DNA of 36,277 nucleotides from assembly GCF_012103215.1 (NCBI RefSeq), contig NZ_JAAVNE010000053.1, positions 1-36,277 on the forward strand, given 5' to 3'. This document shows, piece after piece, positions 29,091 through 35,564 of the stretch (position 1 is the first letter of the stretch; each line of letters starts with the position of its first letter). Source of the stretch: Falsiroseomonas selenitidurans (GTDB lineage Bacteria > Pseudomonadota > Alphaproteobacteria > Acetobacterales > Acetobacteraceae). The notes under the pieces were generated by a model, which was not told where the DNA came from, did no database searches, and worked only from the letters and a program-made list of their open reading frames with translations. The translations under genes and the position numbers were made by a program.

Positions 29091-30053
29091 TATCTTGGAA
29101 CTCCCGGTCAGGTAGATTCCGGTCAGGTTGGTAAAGTGGATCGTCTGGCCACGGATCGTCAGGGTTCCGGATTCCAGCGTGATATAGGTCCCATCGGTGA
29201 AGGCGAGGCCGTCATAGTCCACGGCGTATCGCGTCTCGCTGTCGACGTGGGTGGTGAACATGGCGCTGGTTGAGGAGGCGTCGTCGAATTTCAGGCCGGC
29301 AATCAGTTCCGCCACGGTGACCGGCGGTTCGCCAGGCGGCGCGTCGATGGACAGGCAATCGATATCGGCCGCGGTGCTGCCGATCACGGTGTCGTTGCCG
29401 TCACCGACGTACCAGACATAGTTGTCGTACCCAGAGCCACCATCCAGATAATCGTTGCCCGTTCCACCGGAGAGCGTGTCGTCGCCATCGCCACCCAGGA
29501 GCGTGTCGTTGCCGCTGCCGCCCAACAGACTGTCGCGCCCGGCATCGCCGGAGATCAGGTCGCGCCCCAGGCCCCCCGCGATGGTGTCGTTGCCATAGCC
29601 GCCGCCCATCTCGTCATTGCCGGCGCCGCCGCTCAGGCTGTCATCCCCGGCATCGCCCCAGACGAGATCATTGCCGTTTCCGCCATCGATCTCATCGCGA
29701 CCGGCACCGCCGAAAAGGCGGTCCGAGCCCAAACCACCTTGCAGCGTGTCATGCCCGGCATGGCCGAGGATCAGGTCGTTGCCGCTGCCGCCGTTCGACA
29801 GGTCGTTGCCCTGGCCGCCCAGCAGCGTGTCATGGCCTGCGCCACCCAGGAGGACGTCGTTGCCATCGCTGCCATCCAGCCGGTCATTGCCGGAATCGCC
29901 CTGCAGCGCATCGTCGCCGGCCCGGCCGAGCAGCACGTCATGCCCGCTTCCGCCATTGATCGTATCCGTCCCCGCATTGCCGCCGACAAGCGCCCCACCG
30001 ACGATGGCGTCGAGGTGCAAGTCGGCAAGCGGCATGGGTCTGGCCCGGGTCAT
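29085..30053 (-). CDS. RTX nonapeptide-repeat (hemolysin-type calcium-binding) protein
   Basis: The 322-residue product is mostly an array of GGxGxDxUx nonapeptides, residues 24-212, that would form a calcium-binding parallel beta-roll. About 110 residues follow with YVWYVGDGNDTVIGS, the usual cap of such arrays, and a tail ending LTGSSKIR. The start MTRARPMPL follows AAAGGAGG by 4-5 bases; an in-frame ATG at 30101 lacks this support. RTX proteins normally leave the cell by a type I secretion system through a C-terminal signal, but no transporter genes are in the window. No enzymatic domain is visible. The gene sits between two copies of a duplicated block, suggesting it arrived with that rearrangement. 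Confidence 0.88.
   Translation of the reverse strand: MTRARPMPLADLHLDAIVGGALVGGNAGTDTINGGSGHDVLLGRAGDDALQGDSGNDRLDGSDGNDVLLGGAGHDTLLGGQGNDLSNGGSGNDLILGHAGHDTLQGGLGSDRLFGGAGRDEIDGGNGNDLVWGDAGDDSLSGGAGNDEMGGGYGNDTIAGGLGRDLISGDAGRDSLLGGSGNDTLLGGDGDDTLSGGTGNDYLDGGSGYDNYVWYVGDGNDTVIGSTAADIDCLSIDAPPGEPPVTVAELIAGLKFDDASSTSAMFTTHVDSETRYAVDYDGLAFTDGTYITLESGTLTIRGQTIHFTNLTGIYLTGSSKIR
29418..29984 (-). repeat. Unbroken array of about 21 RTX nonapeptide units
   Basis: In the RTX protein every ninth residue repeats from residue 24 to 212: examples are NGGSGHDVL, LGGAGHDTL, SGGAGNDEM and LGGDGDDTL. At DNA level this is a 27-base periodicity with variable codons, so it is an old, selected repeat and not a recent expansion. 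Confidence 0.9.
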
Positions 30054-30238
30054 GGTGCCTCCTTTCCGGTTGCTTCGGCGTCCCTTCGTGAAACATGTCA
30101 CGCTGCGTCACCAGTCAATTCTGCCGATGGGCAGGCGAGGATTTACCTATGCCGATGGCGCATCTTGCCGGGAAAGGCGTATCCCAACGCTTGATGCCGC
30201 GCTGCCGGGGCGCTCAGCGTTCCAGGTGTCCGTCGGAT

Positions 30239-30255
30239 GCCGCGGGTTGTCTGGG
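30239..30255 (+). repeat. 17-bp repeat of the tRNA-Glu 5' flank, distal copy
   Basis: GCCGCGGGTTGTCTGGG here is identical to 30956-30972, immediately at the 5' end of tRNA-Glu. The similarity continues imperfectly (GTCTCTTCC against TCCCCTTCG), that is into the first bases of the tRNA. It abuts the end of the rluD remnant, so it marks the breakpoint of the duplicated block. Confidence 0.8.
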
Positions 30256-30266
30256 GTCTCTTCCTG

Positions 30267-30411
30267 CACCCGCACGCCGCTGCGGCTGGCCAGGCCGGCT
30301 TCGATGAGAGCCTTGACCCGGGACCGCGACAGCCCGCCTATCGCATCCGTCAGGAAGCGGTCGGCATGCGGGCCGGCGGCGTCGGGCGGGGCGAAGATCT
30401 CGCGCGTTTCG
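30267..30411 (-). pseudogene. rluD 5' fragment (S4-domain remnant)
   Basis: The minus-strand translation reads REIFAPPDAAGPHADRFLTD, then GLSRSRVKALIEAG and ASRSGVRVQEE, matching residues about 75-124 of the intact RluD at 27892-29088. It has no start codon in front, misses three residues of the linker, and breaks off before the catalytic domain into tRNA-flank-like sequence. It lies divergent to the intact small membrane gene exactly as a complete rluD would, so it is the reciprocal partner of the decayed copy at 28907-29090. Confidence 0.75.
30293..30323 (+). repeat. 31-bp perfect direct repeat, copy 2
   Basis: Identical to 28746-28776 and lying in the rluD remnant; the two copies start 1547 bases apart. 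Confidence 0.9.
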
Positions 30412-30444
30412 CGTGAGCGGTGGTCCGGTGGAAGGGGAGGTTGC

Positions 30445-30726
30445 GTGGCGGCGCTCAAATGGCTGGTTGGCGTGATGGGGGTTCTGATCGTGCTGGGCAC
30501 GGTGGGCCTGGTTGTGGTTCTCGTCCAGCGCATGGGCGGGGCGGCCGGCGAGGCGGCGCTGCCCCCGGCGTCGCTCGGGCAACCGGCGGGCACACGCATG
30601 CTGTCCGTGGCCGCGGCGGAAGGGCGGATCGCCGTGCTGGTGGCGCGGCCGGATGGGACGGAGCGGCTGCTGCTGCTGGAGCCCCGCCGTGGCCGCGTGG
30701 TGGGCGAATTGCGCGCGGCCGAGTGA
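30445..30726 (+). CDS. Small single-pass membrane protein (DUF6476-like)
   Basis: The 93-residue protein starts at GTG with GGGGAGG four bases upstream. It has one membrane segment (GVMGVLIVLGTVGLVVVLVQ, residues about 9-28) and a short hydrophilic domain with QPAGTRMLSV and LLLLEPRRGRVVGEL. Small proteins of this pattern stand divergent to an RluA-family gene in many alphaproteobacteria, and I believe they carry the DUF6476 name; that label is from memory. Function unknown. The stop overlaps the DUF2256 start (TGATG). Confidence 0.8.
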   Translation: MAALKWLVGVMGVLIVLGTVGLVVVLVQRMGGAAGEAALPPASLGQPAGTRMLSVAAAEGRIAVLVARPDGTERLLLLEPRRGRVVGELRAAE

Positions 30727-30932
30727 TGGCGCACCGCAAGCCCAACCTGCCGCAGAAGACCTGCGCCCATTGCGCCCGGCCCTTCGCCTGGCGGAAGAAA
30801 TGGGCGCGCGACTGGGACAGCGTGCGGTTCTGTTCCGACGCCTGCCGCGAAGGCCGGCGGCCGGCGGTGGCGAAGGCGGCGCGAAAAACCTCCGCCGGGC
30901 CGCTTGATCCGATCCCGCCCGGAGGCTATTGA
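30726..30932 (+). CDS. DUF2256 small zinc-ribbon-like protein
   Basis: The 68-residue protein has two CxxC/CxxxC-like pairs: KTCAHCARPFAWRKKW and VRFCSDAC. The spacing PNLPQKTC, RPFAWRKKWARDWD and FCSDAC is diagnostic of DUF2256, and the four cysteines probably bind zinc or another metal. The ATG overlaps the stop of the small membrane gene. In other bacteria DUF2256 genes are often found near cryptochrome/photolyase genes, as I recall; here the neighbours are phytochrome genes, so a link to light biology is possible but unproven. Confidence 0.88.
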   Translation: MAHRKPNLPQKTCAHCARPFAWRKKWARDWDSVRFCSDACREGRRPAVAKAARKTSAGPLDPIPPGGY

Positions 30933-30955
30933 GCGCGCCTCGCGACGCTTCGGCG

Positions 30956-30972
30956 GCCGCGGGTTGTCTGGG
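30956..30972 (+). repeat. 17-bp repeat at the tRNA-Glu 5' end, proximal copy
   Basis: Identical to 30239-30255; its last base is the first base of the tRNA. Confidence 0.8.
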
Positions 30973-31047
30973 TCCCCTTCGTCTAGAGGCCTAGGACACC
31001 GCCCTCTCACGGCGGTAACAGGGGTTCGAATCCCCTAGGGGACGCCA
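30972..31047 (+). tRNA. tRNA-Glu (anticodon CTC)
   Basis: The 76-base cloverleaf has acceptor stem GTCCCCT paired with AGGGGAC. The anticodon stem CCGCC/GGCGG holds the loop CTCTCAC, giving anticodon CTC for GAG codons. The T arm GGGG-TTCGAAT-CCCC is perfect and CCA is encoded. It is the only RNA gene I see in the window. It stands convergent to the phytochrome operon. Confidence 0.95.
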
Positions 31048-31114
31048 CTTTCTCCTCGGCGGACACGCGGGGGCTCCTCGCCTTCCACCCAGCGCACGCC
31101 TTTCGCCATCCATC

Positions 31115-31828
31115 TCAGCCCTCCGCCATGGCCGGCGGCAGCGGGAACAGGCATGTCGCGATGAAGGCATCCGCCAGCGCGGTGCCGATGCAGCCGGCGA
31201 GCATGCGGCGGGTGCGGTCGTTGCGGCGCTGCGCTTCCACATAGCGGCGCTGCGCCGCCGCCATCGCCGTGGTCTCCTGCAGCCTGGGCGCTTCCGCCGC
31301 CAGCAGCATCGCCAGGCTCTCCCGCCCGAAATCCAGCCCGGCGTCGAAGCCGGCCACATCGGCCGGGCGCACCGCCACCGCCTGCGGCGAGAAGATGGCG
31401 GTCCACTCCGGCAGGCTGCGCTGCAGGCCGAGCGACGGCAGCCGCGCCGCTGCCCGCCCGCCCCAGGCGGCGACCATCGCCTCCGCCTCCGGCACGCTGG
31501 GCGACAGGTCCAGGAAGCAGCCGGTGGCGCGGTCGCGCCCGGCGATCACGTCGAAGCCGAAGATCGGCAGGGCGCGGTCCAGATGCGGGAAGGCGCAGAC
31601 ATGCAGCACCGCGATCTCCCCCGGAATGGCGAAGTATTCGACATGCAGCCGGCGCAGCGTCGCGGTGGCGAGCACGGTGTTGCGCCAGGCGAGGGGCCGC
31701 CGCAGCGTGCCCTCCTGACCGGCGCGCTGCAACCAGTCCGGCACCGGCAGGATGCGGGCGCCCGCGGCGCCGGGCAGCGCCTCGGCCAGCGCCTGCGCCG
31801 TCTCGTCCAGGCGGCGGATCAGCGTCAT
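31115..31828 (-). CDS. pcyA: Ferredoxin-dependent bilin reductase, PcyA-like
   Basis: The 237-residue protein has the core of the ferredoxin-dependent bilin reductases: LHVEYFAIPGEIAVLHVCAF, then HLDRALPIFGFDVIAG and FLDLSP. Relative to Synechocystis PcyA the catalytic residues keep the same spacing: Glu64, His76 and Asp93 correspond to Glu76, His88 and Asp105 with a constant offset of 12. That set points to biliverdin reduction to phycocyanobilin; from memory, PebS has Asn at position 88. A downstream AFIATCLFPLPPA closes the fold. It follows the heme oxygenase gene by 11 bases and is last in the phytochrome operon, so its substrate biliverdin is made by the preceding gene. Its ribosome binding site is weak, which suggests coupling. 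Such enzymes are rare outside cyanobacteria, algae and plants. Confidence 0.85.
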   Translation of the reverse strand: MTLIRRLDETAQALAEALPGAAGARILPVPDWLQRAGQEGTLRRPLAWRNTVLATATLRRLHVEYFAIPGEIAVLHVCAFPHLDRALPIFGFDVIAGRDRATGCFLDLSPSVPEAEAMVAAWGGRAAARLPSLGLQRSLPEWTAIFSPQAVAVRPADVAGFDAGLDFGRESLAMLLAAEAPRLQETTAMAAAQRRYVEAQRRNDRTRRMLAGCIGTALADAFIATCLFPLPPAMAEG

Positions 31829-31839
31829 GGCCGGCCGGC

Positions 31840-32463
31840 TCAGCCCTCTGCCATCCAGCGGTCCAGCGTCGTGAAGGTGAAGCGCGCCGCTTCCACCACC
31901 GCCGCCGCCTCCACCGCTGCCCCGTCCAGCGCCAGGCGGAACTGCCGCCACAGCGCGCCCGTTTCCGCACCATGCGGCACCAGCGCGGCAGTGCCCTCCT
32001 CCGGGCCGAGGCGCAGCGTGGCCGCCAGGTGGCGCGCGATCACCTGCCCGCCCAGCCCCGCACCCTCCAGCACATACAGCGCGCCCAGCGCCTGTGCCGG
32101 GGTGCGGAACCGATAGGCCTGGCATTGCGGCAGGGCGTCGATCGCCGCCTCCGCCAGCCCCAGCGCGCGCAGGTCGGCCCGCAGCAGCGCGCGCCGCGGC
32201 AGGCGGCGCTCCGGCTGGAAGGCCGCCGGCAGCAGCGGCAGCAGGGCCTCCTCCAGCGGCGCATGGTGGCCATGCAGCCGGGCGACCAGGCCGCGATACT
32301 CCCCGCGCGTCAGGTCCGGCGCCATCAGCCGGGCGAAGCGGTGGTTGGCCTCGATCCGGTCATGCAGGTCGCGCGTCTCCCGCCGCAGACGCGCCGCCAG
32401 CGAGGTCTCGGCCGCCGCCTCGGGCCGGGGCGCAAGCCGTTCCGCCACCGCCATCGACATCAT
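31840..32463 (-). CDS. bphO: Bacteriophytochrome-type heme oxygenase
   Basis: Heme oxygenase opens heme to biliverdin, CO and iron, supplying the phytochrome chromophore. The 207-residue protein has the proximal haem ligand His34 in RETRDLHDRIE and the distal helix ALYVLEGAGLGGQVIARHL near residues 128-146. The ATG overlaps the stop of the MCP-like gene as ATGA. In-frame ATGs two to four codons on are alternatives. The gene lies between the signalling genes and the bilin reductase gene, so the last two genes of the operon form a heme-to-bilin pathway. Confidence 0.93.
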   Translation of the reverse strand: MMSMAVAERLAPRPEAAAETSLAARLRRETRDLHDRIEANHRFARLMAPDLTRGEYRGLVARLHGHHAPLEEALLPLLPAAFQPERRLPRRALLRADLRALGLAEAAIDALPQCQAYRFRTPAQALGALYVLEGAGLGGQVIARHLAATLRLGPEEGTAALVPHGAETGALWRQFRLALDGAAVEAAAVVEAARFTFTTLDRWMAEG

Positions 32464-33377
32464 GCCAGCGCCTTCTGCGTCTCGATCTGCGCCGTCAGCA
32501 GACCTTCCCGGTTGCGCACCACGCCTTCCGCCGAGACGGTCAGCGTATCCAGCGAACGGGTGAGCTGCACATAGGCCTCGCCGGTCTCGCTGATCGCGGC
32601 CTGCATGCGGTTGATCGTGTCGTTCACGCCGGACATCATGCCGGCCGCTTCCACCGTCTGCTGGCAGCCATCGCCGATCTGTTCCGCCAGCATGCGCTGC
32701 CGTGCCAGCAGGTCGGCCAGCGTCGCGGTCGCGCCGTGCACCGCTTCCACGATGGCGCTGAAATTCGCCTGCACGCCGCGCGTGGCGGCAACCAGGTCGC
32801 GCAGCCGGGTCTCGATATTGGCGCTGAGCGTCCCGGCCTCCCCGGCCAGCACCTTCACCTCCTGCGCGATCACCGCGAAGCCGGCGCCATGCTGCCCGGC
32901 CCGCGTCGCCTCGATCCGCGCATTCAGCGACAGCAGGTTGGTCTGCTGCGAGATGCGGGTGATGCCGCGCAGGAAATCGCCGATGGTGGCGAAGGTGCCG
33001 ACCAGGGCCTCGATCGAGCCGGCGCCATCCGCCGCACGGGTCTGCGCCTCCGCCGATTGCCGGCGCGCCGCGTCCGTCAGCCCCGTCATCTCCCGCGTCG
33101 CCGCCAGCAGCGCCTCGCCGGCCTGCTGCGAACGCTGCAGGAAGTCCGAGGTCTCGGCCGCGCTGACGGAAAGCGAGCAGGCCTCCATCATCGTGCCTTC
33201 GAGGGTGTTGGACAGCTTGCCGCCCGCCGCGCGGATCACCTCGCATTCGTCCAGCACGCGCGCGGAGAGGAAGTCGAGCCGGCTCAAATCCTTCTCGCCC
33301 TCCGCGCGCGGCAGGCCGCGGCGGTCGTTCGGCGGGGCTTTTGCCCCGCCATCCTGCACGACGTCCGTGCCACTCAT
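32460..33377 (-). CDS. Soluble methyl-accepting chemotaxis-type signalling protein
   Basis: The 305-residue protein has no membrane segment and no HAMP or sensor domain. Residues 143-178 carry the MCP hairpin tip, QQTNLLSLNARIEATRAG followed by GFAVIAQEVKVLA, the contact region for CheA and CheW in true receptors. Long heptad-like helices flank it on both sides, as in the four-helix bundle. The C-terminal CheR-docking pentapeptide is absent. Because it lies 17 bases downstream of a STAS gene in a phytochrome operon, it may receive the light signal by protein contact and pass it to a chemosensory array; that is inferred. ATG 33377 was chosen over GTG 33380 by codon preference. Confidence 0.85.
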   Translation of the reverse strand: MSGTDVVQDGGAKAPPNDRRGLPRAEGEKDLSRLDFLSARVLDECEVIRAAGGKLSNTLEGTMMEACSLSVSAAETSDFLQRSQQAGEALLAATREMTGLTDAARRQSAEAQTRAADGAGSIEALVGTFATIGDFLRGITRISQQTNLLSLNARIEATRAGQHGAGFAVIAQEVKVLAGEAGTLSANIETRLRDLVAATRGVQANFSAIVEAVHGATATLADLLARQRMLAEQIGDGCQQTVEAAGMMSGVNDTINRMQAAISETGEAYVQLTRSLDTLTVSAEGVVRNREGLLTAQIETQKALA

Positions 33378-33394
33378 CACACGCTTTCCTCCGG

Positions 33395-33706
33395 CTACTG
33401 GATCTGGATGACCTTGCCCAGATTGGCCTTGTGCATCAGCGACAGCACGGCGGGGTTGGCGTTGACGATCCCGACCGTCTTGTTGCGCGACTTCGCCGTG
33501 TGGGTCAGCATCATCAGCATGCCGGCGCTGGCGGCCTCCATGCTCTGCACGCCAGAGAAGTCGAGCCGGATCTGCGTGACGCCGGCATTCGCCAGCACCG
33601 GCTCCAGTTGCTGCTTCAGCGTCGCCTGGCTCATGCTGTCCAGCACGCCGCGCAGGGTGACCGAGGCCTGGGCGCCCTGGGCCTGGATCGAGACATTGAT
33701 CGACAT
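33395..33706 (-). CDS. STAS-domain protein (anti-sigma-factor-antagonist-like)
   Basis: The 103-residue protein is a lone STAS domain: VTLRGVLD at the start, then IRLDFSGVQSMEAASAGMLM, and VGIVNANPAV. In SpoIIAA-type antagonists the phosphorylated Ser lies in an MDSSG motif; here the aligned stretch is MEAAS at 56-60, so both serine positions are Ala and phospho-switching by a kinase is unlikely. It starts 13 bases after the phytochrome stop. STAS domains also serve as docking parts of stressosomes and receptor complexes, and here it could connect phytochrome and the MCP-like protein. No anti-sigma or serine kinase gene is in the window. Confidence 0.85.
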   Translation of the reverse strand: MSINVSIQAQGAQASVTLRGVLDSMSQATLKQQLEPVLANAGVTQIRLDFSGVQSMEAASAGMLMMLTHTAKSRNKTVGIVNANPAVLSLMHKANLGKVIQIQ

Positions 33707-33719
33707 GGCTATCGCCCCC

Positions 33720-35564
33720 TCAGGCCACGGAGTTCCAGCGGCTGGCCGCCGCTGAAGGCAGGGCGACCGCCAGGCTGCCCGCGGTGCGGGAGACCGGGTG
33801 GTCGGCATCGGCCCGCTGGTCCACCACCACCGGATCGCCCGGCAGTTCGGTGGCCGGCGTGGCGGTGGCGACACCGCGCTGCGCGCGCTGCCAGACATCG
33901 CCGATGGCGCTGGCGAATTGCGCGGCCAGCAGCACCTCCTGGTCAAGCCAGGCCCGCGCCGCCCCGGCCAGCGGCGCGCGATGCGCGGCGAAGTCGGCGC
34001 GCGGGCGGAACATCATCTCGCTGTTCAGCTCCGCCGTGGAAGGCGGGCGACCGGCCCAGGTGGCGTCCACCACGCGCTCGCGCCGGAACCACAGGATCAT
34101 GTCGCCGCGGCTGCCGATGGGCGCCGCCAGCACGCCGCTGGCCAGCGCCCGCAGGTCAGGCCCGATCGGGGCGAAGTCGCCCAGCGCATCGGTGGCGAAG
34201 ACGCGCCATTCGGAACTGTCGAGCGGCGGCAGGCGGTTGCCGAACATCGCCGCGATGCCGCGCACCGTCAGCGCATCCGGCGTCGATCCCACCAGATGCA
34301 CATGCCCGGCGGGGCCGGAGCGGATGACGGCCGCGCCATCCGCATCCGCCAGCCGCAGCAATTCCGAGGCGAAGCGATCCTCCGCCCGCCCGGCGGTCGC
34401 CACCTCCACGCCGTTGATGGAGACATAGGTCGGCGCCAGCGCCGCCACATGGCGGGAGACGGCATGCATCGCATGCAGACGGGCGCTGCCCACCGGCTCC
34501 CCGCGCATCGCCGCCATGGCGGCCAGCATGGTCTGGCTGCCTTCCACCGTCGCCACCATCGCCTGGCTCAGCCGCTGGCGTTCGGCGATGCGGGCTTCCA
34601 CCGCCTCCAGCTCGATCAGCCGGCTGGCGAACATCATCGAGAGCTGCTCGATCACCACGCGGCTGTCGTAGTTCAGGAACTTCTCGTCGCGATTGTGCAC
34701 GACGAACAGGCCCCACACCGTGTTGTCGATGCAGACCGGGAAGATGATGTTGCTGCCCACGCCGAGGTTGCGGTTGTAGCCGTTGTCGCAGGGGTGGATG
34801 CCGCGCAGCCAGCAATCGGTCATGTCCACCGCATCGCCGCTGGGCACCGCCTCGCCGCCGGCGCCCAGCGTCAGCAGCGGGACGGAGCCGCGCTGCGTCG
34901 GCTTCTGCCGCGTCTTGCCGGTGCGCAGGATCTCCTTCGCCGCTTCCGGCACGTCGGAGGCGGCGAAGTGGTAGCCGAGGAAGGAAGCCGGCAGCTTGCT
35001 GTCCGGCGCGTGGAACTCCCCGACCACGACGCCGTGGCCATGCGCGAGGAAGCGGTACAGCTTCACGCGGTCGTACTGCGTGACGAAGTTCATCATCCGC
35101 GCCGCGGCCTCATAGAGCCCCTGCACGGTGGTCTGCCGGGCGATGGCGTCGAGCGCGGTGGCCACCATCGTCTGGTAGTCGTGCGCCGCATCCACATACG
35201 GCTCGATCTCGAGGAACAGCCGCCCCTGGCGCAGGTGGCAGATCGCCTCGAAGCGCCTTCCGTTGGCGACCAGCGGCGTCGGATTGTCGAAGTAGCGGCG
35301 GCCGGGGCGAAGGATCTCGGCGATCCGTGCCAGGCTCTCGGCATCGCGGAAGGCGACGGTGGGGGCGTGGCCCAGCACCGCCGGTGCCGGCACGCCGAGG
35401 ATCTCCTCCACATTGGCGCTGACATGCTCGACGAGGCCGGTCTCCGGCACCACCACCATCATCACGCCATGCGGCTGAACGGTTCCGATGCGGGCGATGG
35501 GCAGGTCGTCATGCTCGCAGGGTGCCGGCCGTCCGTTCCAGATATGTGCTCGGATGCTTGCCAT
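33720..35564 (-). CDS. bphP: Phytochrome photoreceptor, PAS-GAF-PHY without kinase
   Basis: This is a cytoplasmic red/far-red receptor of 614 residues. PAS spans about 17-125, GAF about 140-320 and PHY about 330-560, with the tongue at WFRRERVVDATWAGRP (492-507). Cys16 in PCEHDDLPIARIG is the usual biliverdin attachment site of bacteriophytochromes. Cys259 in RGIHPCDN aligns with the phycocyanobilin-binding Cys of Cph1, the following conserved His is Asp260, and His290 is kept in VVHNRD. Asp203 is in ASDVP instead of the usual ASDIP, and the PRxSF tongue motif reads PRADF. No HisKA or ATPase domain follows; the last 50 residues are low-complexity. The start has GGAGGGAG about 8 bases upstream; the longer frame beyond it is not protein-like. 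It heads the operon. Confidence 0.93.
   Translation of the reverse strand: MASIRAHIWNGRPAPCEHDDLPIARIGTVQPHGVMMVVVPETGLVEHVSANVEEILGVPAPAVLGHAPTVAFRDAESLARIAEILRPGRRYFDNPTPLVANGRRFEAICHLRQGRLFLEIEPYVDAAHDYQTMVATALDAIARQTTVQGLYEAAARMMNFVTQYDRVKLYRFLAHGHGVVVGEFHAPDSKLPASFLGYHFAASDVPEAAKEILRTGKTRQKPTQRGSVPLLTLGAGGEAVPSGDAVDMTDCWLRGIHPCDNGYNRNLGVGSNIIFPVCIDNTVWGLFVVHNRDEKFLNYDSRVVIEQLSMMFASRLIELEAVEARIAERQRLSQAMVATVEGSQTMLAAMAAMRGEPVGSARLHAMHAVSRHVAALAPTYVSINGVEVATAGRAEDRFASELLRLADADGAAVIRSGPAGHVHLVGSTPDALTVRGIAAMFGNRLPPLDSSEWRVFATDALGDFAPIGPDLRALASGVLAAPIGSRGDMILWFRRERVVDATWAGRPPSTAELNSEMMFRPRADFAAHRAPLAGAARAWLDQEVLLAAQFASAIGDVWQRAQRGVATATPATELPGDPVVVDQRADADHPVSRTAGSLAVALPSAAASRWNSVA

Larger units (their letters stand above)
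30054..30444. other. Intergenic stretch with RTX promoter region and rluD remnant
   Basis: No complete gene is present. The part next to the RTX gene carries its ribosome binding site and presumably its promoter; on the minus strand TTGACT lies about 60 bases upstream of the start, without a convincing -10 box. CTGCC-GAT-GGGCAG at 30121-30134 is a small hairpin. The right half holds the rluD remnant and a short repeat of the tRNA-Glu 5' flank, listed separately. Confidence 0.6.

Noticed and set aside
29418..29984. CRISPR array suggested by regular repeats
   Set aside because: The 27-base period comes from coding nonapeptides with variable codons, and there are no identical repeats with unique spacers and no cas genes.
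29617..30726. A 369-codon plus-strand frame ending with the small membrane protein
   Set aside because: Its first two thirds are the antisense of the RTX repeats and of the rluD remnant; only the last 93 codons, with their own ribosome binding site, look like a protein.
30147..31010. Minus-strand frame joining the rluD remnant to the antisense of DUF2256
   Set aside because: Only the short rluD-like stretch is homologous to anything; the rest is the antisense of two supported genes.
31048..31114. A small minus-strand reading frame after the bilin reductase (MAKGVRWVEGEE)
   Set aside because: It is about 24 codons long, lacks a ribosome binding site, and is more likely the untranslated end of the operon next to the convergent tRNA.
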